Positions 26,842 through 36,122 are shown, counted from the stretch's first letter. The stretch is DNA of 64,000 nt from Frateuria_A sp035943815 (GCF_035943815.1 NZ_DASZBU010000015.1:372001-436000); one strand, 5' to 3'. Program-made: numbers and translations. The notes: generated from the sequence alone by a model not told the origin.

Positions 26842-28851
26842 TCAGCCGATCACGCGCTTGGCCGCATCCACCACGTTCGTGACGGTGAAGCCGAAGTGCT
26901 CGAACAGCTGCGGCGCGGGTGCCGAGGCGCCGAAGCCGGTCATGCCGACCACCTCGCCATCCAGGCCCACGTACTTGAGCCAGTAGTCGGCGGTGGCCGC
27001 CTCCACCGCCACGCGCGCGCGGCACCAGGACGGCAGGATGCCCTCGCGGTATTCCAGCGGCTGCTCGTCGAACACTTCGGTGCACGGCATCGAGACCACG
27101 CGCACCGGCACGCCCTGCTGGGCCAGCGTGCGCGATGCCTCCATCGCCAGCTCCACCTCCGAGCCGGTGGCAATGATGATCGCCTTGAACTTGGTGTCGG
27201 CCGGGTCGGACAGCACGTAGGCGCCGCGCGCGATGTCGGCCACCTGCTGCTCGTTGCGCTGCTGGTGCTTGAGGTTCTGGCGCGAGAACACCAGGCAGGC
27301 CGGGTTGCCCTTGCGCTCGATGGCCGCCTTCCACGCCACCGCCGATTCCACCGCGTCGCACGGGCGCCATACCTGGTTGTTCGGGATGTAGCGCAGGCTC
27401 GCCAGGTGCTCGACCGGCTGGTGGGTCGGGCCGTCCTCGCCCAGGCCGATCGAGTCGTGCGTGTAGACGTGGATGGCGTGCGCCGGGATCAGCGCGCTCA
27501 TGCGCACGGCGTTGCGGGCGTAGTCGGAGAACACCAGGAAGGTGGCGTCATAGGGAATGAAGCCGCCGTGCAGCGCCAGGCCGTTGGCGATCGCGGTCAT
27601 GCCGAACTCGCGCACGCCGTAGTAGACGTAGTTGCCCTGGCCGTCGCTGCTGTTGCCGTTGCCGGCGTCCTTGCTGCCCTTCCACTTGGTGAGGTTGGAG
27701 CCGGCCAGGTCCGCCGAGCCGCCGATCAACTCCGGCAGCAGCGGGCCGAAGGCGTCCAGCGCCATTTGCGAGGCCTTGCGCGAGGCCACTTCCGGGCCTT
27801 CGGACTGCATCTTGGCGATGTACGCCTGCGCCTTGTCGGCCCAGTCGGCCGGCAAGTCACCGGCCAGGCGGCGCTTGAACTCGGCGGCCAGTTCCGGATG
27901 GGCCTTGGCGTAGGCATCCAGCACGGCGTTCCACTCCTGCTCGCGCTTGGCGCCGGCGGCCTTGGCGTCCCAGCCGGCATAGATCTCGGCCGGGATCTCG
28001 AAGGGCGGATACTTCCAGCCCAGCTGCTCGCGCGCCGCGGCGACCTCGTCCTTGCCCAGCGGCGCACCATGGCTCTCTTCCTTGCCCTGCTTGTGCGGGG
28101 CACCGAAGCCGATGACCGTCCTGGCGCAGATCAGCGTGGGCTTGTCGTCCTGCGCGGTGGCCTGCGAGATCGCACGCCTGACCGCCTCGGCATCGTGGCC
28201 GTCGACGTCGCGGATCACGTTCCAGCCGTAGGCCTCGAAGCGCTTGGCGGTGTCGTCGGTGAACCAGCCCTGCACCTCGCCGTCGATGGAGATGCCGTTG
28301 TCGTCGTAGATCGCCACCAGCTTGCTTAAGGCCCAGGTGCCGGCCAGGGAGCTGGCCTCGTGCGAGATGCCTTCCATCAGGCAACCGTCACCCAGGAACA
28401 CATAGGTATGGTGGTCGACGATGGTGTGGCCCGGGCGGTTGAAGTGCGCCGCCAGCACCTTCTCGGCGAGCGCGAATCCGACCGCGTTGGCCAGGCCCTG
28501 CCCCAGCGGGCCGGTGGTGGTTTCCACACCGGGCGTATGGCCGTATTCGGGATGGCCCGCCGTCTTCGAATGCAGCTGCCGGAAGCGCTTGAGTTCGGCC
28601 ATCGGCAGGTCGTAGCCGGACAGGTGCAACAGCGCGTACTGCAGCATCGAGCCGTGGCCGTTGGAAAGCACGAAGCGGTCGCGGTTGAACCACTTTGGGT
28701 TGGCCGGGTTGTGCTGCAGGAAATCGTTCCACAGCACCTCGGCGATGTCGGCCATGCCCATCGGCATGCCCGGATGGCCGGATTTGGCCGCCTCGACGGC
28801 GTCCATGGCGAGTGCGCGCACGGCGTTGGCGAGTTCGCGGCGGGTGGTCAT
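26842..28851 (-). CDS. tkt: Transketolase
   Basis: 669 residues, the usual length. It has KSGHPGMPMGMADIAEVLW (about residues 23-41), a thiamine diphosphate motif GDGCLMEGISHEASSLAG (about 154-171), EDGPTHQPVEHLA in the pyrimidine domain and a C-terminal domain with MTGFGASAPAPQLFEHFGF. It moves two-carbon units between sugar phosphates in the pentose phosphate pathway. It is convergent with pgk and its phosphatase partner. Confidence 0.97.
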   Translation of the reverse strand: MTTRRELANAVRALAMDAVEAAKSGHPGMPMGMADIAEVLWNDFLQHNPANPKWFNRDRFVLSNGHGSMLQYALLHLSGYDLPMAELKRFRQLHSKTAGHPEYGHTPGVETTTGPLGQGLANAVGFALAEKVLAAHFNRPGHTIVDHHTYVFLGDGCLMEGISHEASSLAGTWALSKLVAIYDDNGISIDGEVQGWFTDDTAKRFEAYGWNVIRDVDGHDAEAVRRAISQATAQDDKPTLICARTVIGFGAPHKQGKEESHGAPLGKDEVAAAREQLGWKYPPFEIPAEIYAGWDAKAAGAKREQEWNAVLDAYAKAHPELAAEFKRRLAGDLPADWADKAQAYIAKMQSEGPEVASRKASQMALDAFGPLLPELIGGSADLAGSNLTKWKGSKDAGNGNSSDGQGNYVYYGVREFGMTAIANGLALHGGFIPYDATFLVFSDYARNAVRMSALIPAHAIHVYTHDSIGLGEDGPTHQPVEHLASLRYIPNNQVWRPCDAVESAVAWKAAIERKGNPACLVFSRQNLKHQQRNEQQVADIARGAYVLSDPADTKFKAIIIATGSEVELAMEASRTLAQQGVPVRVVSMPCTEVFDEQPLEYREGILPSWCRARVAVEAATADYWLKYVGLDGEVVGMTGFGASAPAPQLFEHFGFTVTNVVDAAKRVIG

Positions 28852-29092
28852 CAGTGAAGTCTCCGGACAAGCGGCAAAGCGCCAATTGTCGCCGATCGGG
28901 CGGTTACTGTCGCGTCATTGCCGGGCTTCCCCGAAAGGAAGCCGATTAATTCAGCCTTAATCGTCCCGGCGCGGATATCGCGGAACTTCAGGCGGGCTTG
29001 GGTTCAATGCCTGGCGCGCATGCCCCGTGCGCCCTGTCCGGCCCGCTCCCCACGCGCCGGATGGCCTGGCCTCAAAATCAGGAGTTAACTCC

Positions 29093-29893
29093 ATGAAAAA
29101 CACGCTGTACGTACTTGCCTTGGGTTCGGCCGGTCTGCTGGCCGCGCCGGTCTTCGCGCAGGACACCACGCCTCCGGCCGATCAGGCAGCCAGCCAGCCG
29201 CAGGCCACTGCGCCCGCACAGAACCCGACGCCCGACGAAGCATCCGGTGGCGGCGGCAACTACCAGTCCGGCCAGCCGGTAGGCAGCGGCAACTGGTTCA
29301 TCGACGCCAATGTCGGTCGCACCGATGGCAACAGCAGCGGCGGCTTCGGCAGCAACGCCAGTTCCTTCAACTTCTTCAACGGCCATCGCGGCCGCCGCAC
29401 CGGCTACGGCCTGGCGGGCGGCTACCGCTGGAAGGTCGGCCATGACCTGGGACTCGGCGTCGAAGCAGGCTATGCCGACCTTGGCAACTTCCGCATACGC
29501 AACGTGTTCAATTCGAGCCCCGTCAACCAGCGGGATACGGTCAACGCGCTGCGCGGCTGGATGCTCGGCGTCAACGGCCGCATCAACCTGACGCCGCAGT
29601 GGTACGTAGGCGCGCATGGCGGTTGGTTCCGGGCCAACGACAACAACCAGCGCTACTACGACACGATCAACCAGCAACTGGGCTTTTCCAGCGGCAAGCA
29701 CGCCGGTCGCGGCAGCTGGTACGGCGGTATCGGCACCGGCTGGGACATCAACGAGCATTTCGGCGTCGGCTTGCAGTACGACTACTTCCACGCCAACGCA
29801 GGCCATTACACCAATCCGGCCACGGGCGAGCGGATAGCCGGCATCAAGCGCTCCACCGGCATCGTTTCGCTGACGGGCGAATACCGCTTCTGA
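29093..29893 (+). CDS. Outer-membrane beta-barrel protein (larger of two paralogues)
   Basis: 266 residues with a signal peptide (MKNTLYVLALGSAGLLAAPVFA) and a Pro/Ala/Gln-rich linker (about residues 25-70). An eight-strand-like barrel follows, with alternating aromatic residues (FIDANVGRT, GYGLAGGYRWKV, LGVEAGYADLG) and a terminal strand ending in Phe (LTGEYRF), the BAM recognition pattern. AGGAG lies before the ATG. The barrel part is clearly homologous to the next gene, suggesting duplication. Function unknown; an OmpA/OmpX-like structural or adhesion role is possible. Confidence 0.85.
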   Translation: MKNTLYVLALGSAGLLAAPVFAQDTTPPADQAASQPQATAPAQNPTPDEASGGGGNYQSGQPVGSGNWFIDANVGRTDGNSSGGFGSNASSFNFFNGHRGRRTGYGLAGGYRWKVGHDLGLGVEAGYADLGNFRIRNVFNSSPVNQRDTVNALRGWMLGVNGRINLTPQWYVGAHGGWFRANDNNQRYYDTINQQLGFSSGKHAGRGSWYGGIGTGWDINEHFGVGLQYDYFHANAGHYTNPATGERIAGIKRSTGIVSLTGEYRF

Positions 29894-29903
29894 TGTGCTC
29901 ATC

Positions 29904-29935
29904 CGACGGATGGACGTCTAGACGTCCATCCGTCG
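29904..29935. repeat. Perfect 32-bp palindrome
   Basis: Two 16-bp arms meet at the centre TCTAGA with no spacer, starting 11 bp after the stop of the first barrel gene. It can form a hairpin or cruciform but lacks a T tract. It may attenuate transcription into the paralogue downstream or be the scar of an insertion. Confidence 0.9.
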
Positions 29936-30091
29936 AATCGGCTTCTACCTTAACGGCAAATTACCCGCGGCTTCATGGAGATTGAATCTTTCGGCCACCG
30001 GCCCCATCCAAGGAACACGCGTCGCCCTCCCCATTCCGGGCGCGCGCAGGCGACTCCCCGCGATCGCTACAACAACAGGAGAATCTCCCCC

Positions 30092-30685
30092 ATGAAAAAG
30101 ACGCTGCTTGCCCTTGCCTTCGCTTCCGCCAGCCTGCTGGCCGTCCCCGCCGCATTCGCGCAGAGCGCACCGACCCATACGGACGGCTGGTTCGTCAACG
30201 GCAACGTCGGCCGCACTTCGATCGACAAGGGTCCCTACAACAACCACGACACCGGCTATGCGATCGGCGGCGGTTATCGCTGGTCGTTCGATCCGTTCGT
30301 GGCGATTGGCGTGGAAGCGGGCTACAACGACCTGGGCAACATCCACGTCAAGAACCTCTTCAACAGCAACGACGTGGTCGATCGCGGCCGCTCGCAGCTG
30401 CACGGCTGGACCGCCGGCGTGAACGGTCACTTCAACGTCGGGCAGAACTGGTACGTGAGCGCGCGCACGGGCCTGTACAGCTGGAAGGGCCACGGCCTCT
30501 CCAACGACGTCAACCCGGTGCGCAAGAGCCTGGACGACACCAGCTGGTACGCCGGCGCCGGCGTGGGCTACGACTTCAGCAACAACGTCAGCGTGGGTCT
30601 GAACTACGACCATTACGACGCGTCCAAGAGCAACGTCAACCTCGACACCAACATGGTGTCGGTCAGCGCCGAATACCGGTTCTGA
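30092..30685 (+). CDS. Outer-membrane beta-barrel protein (smaller paralogue)
   Basis: 197 residues. The signal peptide is MKKTLLALAFASASLLAVPAAFA. The barrel has the same landmarks as the neighbour (GWFVNGNVGRT, GYAIGGGYRW, IGVEAGYNDLGNIHVKNLFNS, SAEYRF terminus) but lacks its Pro/Gln linker and part of the extracellular loops. AACAGGAG precedes the ATG. It is followed by a strong intrinsic terminator. It probably arose by duplication of 29093-29893 or the reverse. Confidence 0.87.
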   Translation: MKKTLLALAFASASLLAVPAAFAQSAPTHTDGWFVNGNVGRTSIDKGPYNNHDTGYAIGGGYRWSFDPFVAIGVEAGYNDLGNIHVKNLFNSNDVVDRGRSQLHGWTAGVNGHFNVGQNWYVSARTGLYSWKGHGLSNDVNPVRKSLDDTSWYAGAGVGYDFSNNVSVGLNYDHYDASKSNVNLDTNMVSVSAEYRF

Positions 30686-30717
30686 TGCCGCTGGCGCAAG
30701 GACGCGCCGTCATGGAG

Positions 30718-30749
30718 AAGAAGGGCACCCATCGGGTGCCCTTCTTTTT
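30718..30749 (+). terminator. Rho-independent terminator after the barrel pair
   Basis: A 13-bp perfect stem (30718-30730/30734-30746, AAGAAGGGCACCC and complement), loop ATC, with a run of five T at 30745-30749. Confidence 0.95.
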
Positions 30750-30933
30750 GGCTCCCTTTCCCCCCGGGAAGCAAGTGCGCCGCAAGCACACGGACCCGCG
30801 CGATCTCCTGCCTCAGCTCCCGAGCGCCCCCGGTATAGCGGCTGCGGCTCCTCTATGAGCATGCGACTCACCAAGCCAGGCGCAATGGCACCTAGCTCTT
30901 ATCCCTCCCTGTGCTTAGCCAGGCCGTTTCTTT

Positions 30934-30961
30934 ACTTTTCTTTGGGCCAGCAAAGAAAAGT
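30934..30961. repeat. Intergenic hairpin element in the gap before fba
   Basis: An 11-bp stem ACTTTTCTTTG/CAAAGAAAAGT (30934-30944/30951-30961) with loop GGCCAG, followed by a GC-rich stretch. It has the look of a dispersed family in this bacterial group, though only one copy lies in this window. It occupies the 30750-31110 gap, which otherwise shows only an imperfect CCCTCCCC/GGGAGAGGG hairpin (31086-31107) and no convincing gene. Confidence 0.7.
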
Positions 30962-31110
30962 GACCCGAGCGCCGACAGGCGATCGGAAGCCCGCCGCAGG
31001 CGAGCCCAGTTGCCGGAAGACCTCGCAAAGAGCGGCAGATCAAGCAAGGCCTCTGCAGGAATCCCCGCGAGCCCCGGCCCCTCACCCCCTCCCCGGAAGG
31101 GAGAGGGCGC

Positions 31111-31142
31111 AAAAGAAAAGGGCGCCTTTCGGCGCCCTTTTC
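31111..31142 (-). terminator. Terminator of class I fba
   Basis: A 12-bp perfect stem (31115-31126/31131-31142, GAAAAGGGCGCC/GGCGCCCTTTTC) with loop TTTC. In the minus direction it is followed by TTTT (31114-31111). It lies 33 bp after the fba stop. Confidence 0.85.
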
Positions 31143-31174
31143 TACATCCTCGTTGGAACTGGCCTTGCCGGAAC

Positions 31175-32179
31175 TCAGCCGTTCCACTGGCCCAGCGCAG
31201 CCAGGCCGTTCTCGCGGGCGCGCGCGGCGACGGTCTTCTGTGCCTCGGCATAGTTGCCCTTCATGTCCTTGGACCACAGCTTGAGCGCCGCCTGCTGCAT
31301 GGCACGGCCATAGGAGAAGGACAGCGGCCAGGGATGCGGCCCGATGCGGTTCATGGCGTTCAGGTGCGCGGTCGACTGCTCGTCGGTCTGGCCGCCGGAA
31401 AGGAACACGATGCCCGGCAGCGAGGCCGGCACGGTGCTCTTGAGCACGCGCACGGTGGCCTCGGCCACCTCCTCGGCCTCGGCCTGCTCGTCGCAGTCCT
31501 TGCCGGGGATGACCATGCTGACCTTGAGGATCGTGCCCTCCAGCATGACGTTCTGCTCGTACAGCGCATTGAACAGGCTGCGCAGCACGGCCTCATGCAC
31601 CTCGTAGCTGACCTCGATCGCGTGGTCGCCGTCCATGATCACTTCCGGCTCGACCATCGGCACCAGGCCGGCTTCCTGGCACAGAGCGGCATAGCGGGCC
31701 AGCGCGTGTACGTTCGCCTCGATGGCGGTGGAGCTGGGGTTGTCGTCGGAGATGTTGATCACCGCGCGCCACTTGGCGAACTGCGCGCCCAGCTTGACGT
31801 ACTCGGCCAGACGCTCGCGCAGGCCATCCAGGCCTTCGGTGACCACGTCGCCCGGAAAGCCGGCCAGCGGCACCGGACCCTTGTCGACCTTGATGCCCGG
31901 GATGATGCCGTTCTTCTTCATCACCTCGGTGAAGGGCACGCCGTCGCGGGTCTTCTGGCGGATCGTCTCGTCGTACAGGATCGCGCCGGAGATGTGCTCG
32001 GAAAGGCCCGGCGCGGTGAGCAGCAGCTCCCGGTAGGCGCGGCGGTTCTCTTCGTTGTTCTCGATGCCGACGGCCTCGAAGCGCTTCTTGATCGTGTTGG
32101 TCGATTCGTCGATCGCGATGATGCCCTTGCCGGGCGCGACCATCGCCTGGGCGATGCTTTCAAGGTCTTCGATGCTCAT
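31175..32179 (-). CDS. fba: Class I fructose-bisphosphate aldolase
   Basis: 334 residues of the class I (Schiff-base) type. It has GIIAIDESTNTIKKRF near the N terminus, WRAVINI, EPEVIMDGDH, the Schiff-base lysine in ILKVSMVIPG, FLSGGQTDEQST and PWPLSFSYGRAMQ. It cleaves fructose 1,6-bisphosphate without metal. The ATG at 32179 gives the family's MSIEDLESIAQAMVAPGKG start; an upstream extension of the frame is not coding-like. Most enterobacteria rely mainly on the unrelated class II enzyme, so a vertebrate-type class I enzyme beside pyk and gapA is notable but known in Xanthomonadales. Confidence 0.94.
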   Translation of the reverse strand: MSIEDLESIAQAMVAPGKGIIAIDESTNTIKKRFEAVGIENNEENRRAYRELLLTAPGLSEHISGAILYDETIRQKTRDGVPFTEVMKKNGIIPGIKVDKGPVPLAGFPGDVVTEGLDGLRERLAEYVKLGAQFAKWRAVINISDDNPSSTAIEANVHALARYAALCQEAGLVPMVEPEVIMDGDHAIEVSYEVHEAVLRSLFNALYEQNVMLEGTILKVSMVIPGKDCDEQAEAEEVAEATVRVLKSTVPASLPGIVFLSGGQTDEQSTAHLNAMNRIGPHPWPLSFSYGRAMQQAALKLWSKDMKGNYAEAQKTVAARARENGLAALGQWNG

Positions 32180-32305
32180 GAACGACTCCGTGCAGGACGA
32201 GGCGGGGACACCGCAATGGATTTCCTGCCGCCTTCGGCGGCCGGTCAAAGAACCGCCGATTATAGCCGCAAGCGTCAAGGCCGTCGTGACGGCCGCGCCG
32301 GAGCC

Positions 32306-32737
32306 TCAGTGGGCGTAGCCGGACAGCCGGCAAGGCGCCATCACCTTCTGCTGGCCGGCCGGATCGGAGGGCGCGTTGAAGGGCACGGTGTAGTAGGTGG
32401 CGACCGGGTCGTGGTTCTTGTTGGACAAGGAGGGGCCGTAGCGGAAGTTGGACACCGCGCTCATCGCGATCTGGCCGAAGTCGCCCTGGGGCACCACCTT
32501 CTCGACCTTCAGGTCGCGCGGCACGCCGTCCGAACCGATCATGTAGCTGACCGAAGCGCAGCCGGGCCGGTTGACGCCGCGCGCGCTGTTGGGCACGTCG
32601 ATGTCGACCTGGTGGTTGATCAGGATCCAGTGCTCGTACAGGTGCTGCGGATCGACCTTGTTCAGCGATTGCGCCATGGCCGGAAAGCCGGCGGCAAGCA
32701 ACGCCGCAAGGGCGAGACGGCGGACGGTGATGTTCAT
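32306..32737 (-). CDS. Exported TonB C-terminal-like domain protein
   Basis: 143 residues. The signal peptide is MNITVRRLALAALLAAGFPAMA. A single domain follows with PNSARGVNRPGCASVSYMIGSDGVPRDLKVEKVVPQGDFG, which follows the TonB C-terminal fold pattern (xGxVxdxxVxxSsG). It lacks the transmembrane and Pro-rich parts of TonB, so it is a free periplasmic domain. Function unknown. It stands alone between fba and pyk. Confidence 0.7.
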   Translation of the reverse strand: MNITVRRLALAALLAAGFPAMAQSLNKVDPQHLYEHWILINHQVDIDVPNSARGVNRPGCASVSYMIGSDGVPRDLKVEKVVPQGDFGQIAMSAVSNFRYGPSLSNKNHDPVATYYTVPFNAPSDPAGQQKVMAPCRLSGYAH

Positions 32738-32856
32738 GGCGGCCTCCTGGGCATGGGGGTCGCAGTGTAGCGCCGTGGCAGTGAGCCGGCCGGGACCGGC
32801 TCCTTCTCCCGCGGCTCTGCTCGAAGATGGGGAAGAGGTGAACGCTAGAGCCGTGC

Positions 32857-34329
32857 TTAGAGGTCCCGCAGGCTCTCCACGATGCCCTCGGCGCCCACCA
32901 GCAGCAGCTTGAGCGTGTTGGTGCCGCCGCCGGCGCCGACGCGGTCACCCTGGGTCAGCACCACACGGTCGCCTTCGGCCAGCTTGCCCAGCGCGAACAG
33001 CTGGCGCACGGCTTCGCGCGCGTTGGCGGCCGAGCTCTGGCTCACCTGGTCGAATGCCACCGGTTGCACGTCGCGCAGCAGCAGCATGCGCCGGCGCGCA
33101 TCGGCGGCTGGCGAGAGCGCGTAGATCGGCACCGCGCTGCGGTAGCGGGAGAGCCATTGCGCGGTGGCACCCGATTCGGTCAGCGCGATCAGCGCGCGCA
33201 CGCCGAGCTGGCCGGCCAGCACCATCGCGGCCAGAGCGATCGCCTGGTCGGCGCGGTCCAGCCGGTGCCCGGCGGAGGCCAGGTCTTCCTTCGGTTCGAA
33301 CTGGCGCTCGGCACCCAGGCAGATGCGGCGCATGGCCGCCACCGCCACATCGGGATGCGCGCCGGCGGCGGTCTCCTGCGAAAGCATCACAGCGTCGGTG
33401 CCGTCGATCACCGCGTTGGCGACGTCGAGCACCTCGGCGCGGGTGGGAATCGGCGCGGTCACCATCGACTGCAGCATCTGCGTGGCGGTGATCACCGCGC
33501 GGTTGCGCGCCACCGCCTCGCGGATGATCTTCTTCTGCAGGCCGGGCAGTTCGGCGTCGCCGATTTCCACGCCCAAGTCGCCGCGCGCCACCATCACCGC
33601 GTCGGAGGCGTCGATGATCTCGCTCAGCACGGGGATCGCGTCGGCGCGCTCGATCTTGGCCACCAGCGCGCCGTGGCCGTCGGCCTCGCGCAGCAGGCGG
33701 CGCGCGGTTTCCATGTCCGCGGCCGAGCGCACGAACGAGACGGCAAGGAAATCGGCGCCGATCTCGGCGGCCAGCTTGATGTCGGCGCGATCCTTGTCCG
33801 ACAGCGCCGCCACCGACAGGCCGCCGCCCTGGCGGTTGAGTCCCTTGCGATCGGAAAGGCGGCCGCCGATCAGCACCTCGCAGCGCACCTGCGCGCCGTC
33901 GACCTCGACCACGCGCAGCGCGACCAGGCCATCATCCAGCAGCAGTACGTCGCCGGCGACCACGTCCTGCGGCAGCTGGTGGTAGCTCACGCCGACGCGG
34001 GTGCGGTCGCCGGGCGGAGCATCGGGCGAACAGTCGAGCACGAACGGGTCGCCCGGCTGCAACTCGATGGGTCCGTTGGCGAACTTCTCGATGCGGATCT
34101 TCGGGCCCTGCAGGTCGGCCAGGATGCCGACCTCGCGCCCGACTGCCGCGGCGGCGTCGCGCACCGCCGTGGCGCGGGCGCGATGGTCCTGCGGCTGGCC
34201 ATGGGAGAGGTTCAGGCGGACCACGTCGACGCCCTCGGCGATGATCCGCTCGAGCATGCCCGGCGAGTCGGTCGCGGGGCCTAGGGTGGCGACGATCTTG
34301 GTGCGGCGCAGGTGGTTTTCGGGGTTCAT
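32857..34329 (-). CDS. pyk: Pyruvate kinase
   Basis: 490 residues. It has RRTKIVATLGPATDSP at the N terminus, LNLSHG, LADLQGPKIRIE, the catalytic-lysine region LVAKIERADAI, MVARGDLGVEI, ITATQMLQSM and TEVLDVANAVIDGTDAVMLSQETA-like sequence. It converts phosphoenolpyruvate and ADP to pyruvate and ATP. It has the C-terminal regulatory domain. Confidence 0.97.
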   Translation of the reverse strand: MNPENHLRRTKIVATLGPATDSPGMLERIIAEGVDVVRLNLSHGQPQDHRARATAVRDAAAAVGREVGILADLQGPKIRIEKFANGPIELQPGDPFVLDCSPDAPPGDRTRVGVSYHQLPQDVVAGDVLLLDDGLVALRVVEVDGAQVRCEVLIGGRLSDRKGLNRQGGGLSVAALSDKDRADIKLAAEIGADFLAVSFVRSAADMETARRLLREADGHGALVAKIERADAIPVLSEIIDASDAVMVARGDLGVEIGDAELPGLQKKIIREAVARNRAVITATQMLQSMVTAPIPTRAEVLDVANAVIDGTDAVMLSQETAAGAHPDVAVAAMRRICLGAERQFEPKEDLASAGHRLDRADQAIALAAMVLAGQLGVRALIALTESGATAQWLSRYRSAVPIYALSPAADARRRMLLLRDVQPVAFDQVSQSSAANAREAVRQLFALGKLAEGDRVVLTQGDRVGAGGGTNTLKLLLVGAEGIVESLRDL

Positions 34330-34414
34330 GCCGGCAGGCTAGCAGATGCCGGCGGCGCCGCGGCCACGCTGCAATCGTATGCACCGCGGCCTGCGACGGC
34401 CGTCGCGGACGGGC

Positions 34415-35212
34415 TCAGCCGAGCGTGCGGTTGAGCAGCTCGGCCAGGCGCCGGCCGGCCTCGCGCAGGCGCCGTTCGGCCCGCGGGAGCTGGGCCTGCA
34501 CGTAGGACGCGCCGATCGTATGGCCGTCCGGATAGATGTCGCGGGTGAGCCGGCAGGATTCCTCGGCCCAGGCCGCGTATGGCGCGGCCGAGGCCGGCGG
34601 CAGCGCGGCGGGGCCGCGGGCGTCCAGCTGCTGCGCGTAGTCCTGCCATGCCAGGTCGCGGCTGCGCAGCATGCCCGAATCCCACACCCGGTGCAGGTTG
34701 CTGCCCTTGCCATCGAACTGCACCTGGTCGGTGTTGCCGCCCTTGTCGTCGCGGTAGCCGGCATGCAACGGCTGGTGCACGTCGCCGAGGAAATGCACGA
34801 CGAACTTCAGCGCCTCGCGGCGCGCCTCGTCGCTCTGGTGGCGGTCGCCGAGCACGGCGACGTAGTGGTCCAGCGCGCCGACCACGCAGCGGCCGTCCGG
34901 GCAGTCTCGCGGCGGCTCGTAATGGCACTGGCGATCGCGGAAGTTGATGTAGTGCAGGCCGCGCGTGGCCTTCCATAGCGGCTGCTGCGCGGGATCGTCC
35001 TGGATGTCGTCGGCCCAGGTGGCGACGTCGGCCAGGCGACGCGTGTGTTCGGGCGCGAGCAGCCGCTCAACCTGTGCCTCGGCGGCGGGGCTCAGGTGGC
35101 GTTGCGCCAGCTCGGCCACGATGCGGTGGCCATCGGGACCCCACGCACGGGCATCGGGAACCAGCAGGAAGCAGGCGAGCAGGAAGACGGCGTGGCGGCG
35201 CAGGGTGGCCAT
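34415..35212 (-). CDS. Exported S1/P1-family zinc nuclease
   Basis: 265 residues. The signal peptide is predicted to be cut after ARA, leaving Trp24 as the new N terminus; in P1 nuclease the N-terminal Trp is itself a zinc ligand, and the family needs exactly this cut. Other ligands are visible: DGH (His29), TWADDI, HYINF, HFLGDVHQPLHAG and GSNLHRVWD. It should hydrolyse RNA and single-stranded DNA in the periplasm or outside the cell, for nutrient recovery. The ATG at 35212 gives the proper signal peptide. Confidence 0.92.
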   Translation of the reverse strand: MATLRRHAVFLLACFLLVPDARAWGPDGHRIVAELAQRHLSPAAEAQVERLLAPEHTRRLADVATWADDIQDDPAQQPLWKATRGLHYINFRDRQCHYEPPRDCPDGRCVVGALDHYVAVLGDRHQSDEARREALKFVVHFLGDVHQPLHAGYRDDKGGNTDQVQFDGKGSNLHRVWDSGMLRSRDLAWQDYAQQLDARGPAALPPASAAPYAAWAEESCRLTRDIYPDGHTIGASYVQAQLPRAERRLREAGRRLAELLNRTLG

Positions 35213-35261
35213 CGGCAGCAACAGGTTGGAAAAAACGGGCGGTGAGTTTGCCACGCGCCGG

Positions 35262-36122
35262 TCAATCCGTCCGCAGCGGCAGCTTGAGGTAGCGCTGGCC
35301 GTTGGCCTCCGCCGGCGGCAGGCGCCCGCCGCGGATGTTCACCTGCAGCGCAGGCCACAGCAGCCGGGGCTGCGCCAGGCCGGCGTCGCGCTGGCGCCGC
35401 ATGGCGACGAACGCATCCTCATCAACGCCCTCGCGGATGTGACGGTTGTGGGCGCGCTGCTCGGCGACGGGAACCTCCGCGCGCGGCGCCTCGCCTTCGG
35501 GCGGATAGTCGTGGGCCAGGAACATGCGGACGGCGGGCAGGCCATAGATGCGCCAGACCGAACGGAACAGCGCATGCGCATCGCCGCCGGGGAAGTCGCA
35601 CCGCGCCGTGCCGGCGGCGGGCGAGAACAGCGTATCCCCGACGAACACGGCGTCGCCGATCAGGTAGCTCACGCTGTCCGGCGTGTGGCCGGGCGTGGCG
35701 ATGACGCGAATGGCGAGGCTTCCCAGCGCCAGCTCGTCGCCGTCGTGCAGCAGGCGGTCGAACGCGCGGCCGTCGAGGCCCGGCTCGGCCGCATCCAGGC
35801 CCAGCCGCTGGCGAAAGGTTGCCTGCACCTGCTCGATGCCGGCGCCGATCGCCGTGCCCGCGCCGGTGCGCTCCTTCAGCCAGTGCGCGGCAGACAGGTG
35901 GTCGGCGTGCGCGTGGGTCTCCAGGATCCAGCGCACGCTCGTGCCCGCGCGTTCGGCCGCCGCCAGCACCGCGGCCGCGCCGGCATGGCCCACCGTGCCG
36001 CTGGCCGGATCGAAGTCGAGCACCGGGTCGATGATCGCCGCTTCGGCGCTGGCCGGGTCGCGCACCAGGTAGGTCCAGGTCGAGGTGGCCGCATCGAAGA
36101 ACGGCGTGATGTGCGCTTGCAT
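35262..36122 (-). CDS. ETHE1-like metallo-beta-lactamase-fold hydrolase (probable persulfide dioxygenase)
   Basis: 286 residues. The metal motif THAHADH lies at residues 69-75. GAGTAIGAGIEQVQ, TPGHTPDSVSYLIGDAVFVGDTLF and FLAHDYPP complete the fold. This pattern matches the ETHE1/Blh persulfide dioxygenase group more than glyoxalase II, suggesting oxidation of glutathione persulfide to sulfite. It is divergent from gapA. Substrate not proven. Confidence 0.8.
   Translation of the reverse strand: MQAHITPFFDAATSTWTYLVRDPASAEAAIIDPVLDFDPASGTVGHAGAAAVLAAAERAGTSVRWILETHAHADHLSAAHWLKERTGAGTAIGAGIEQVQATFRQRLGLDAAEPGLDGRAFDRLLHDGDELALGSLAIRVIATPGHTPDSVSYLIGDAVFVGDTLFSPAAGTARCDFPGGDAHALFRSVWRIYGLPAVRMFLAHDYPPEGEAPRAEVPVAEQRAHNRHIREGVDEDAFVAMRRQRDAGLAQPRLLWPALQVNIRGGRLPPAEANGQRYLKLPLRTD

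Noticed and set aside
30911..32770. A 619-codon plus-strand open frame
   Set aside because: It is antisense to class I aldolase and the TonB-like gene.
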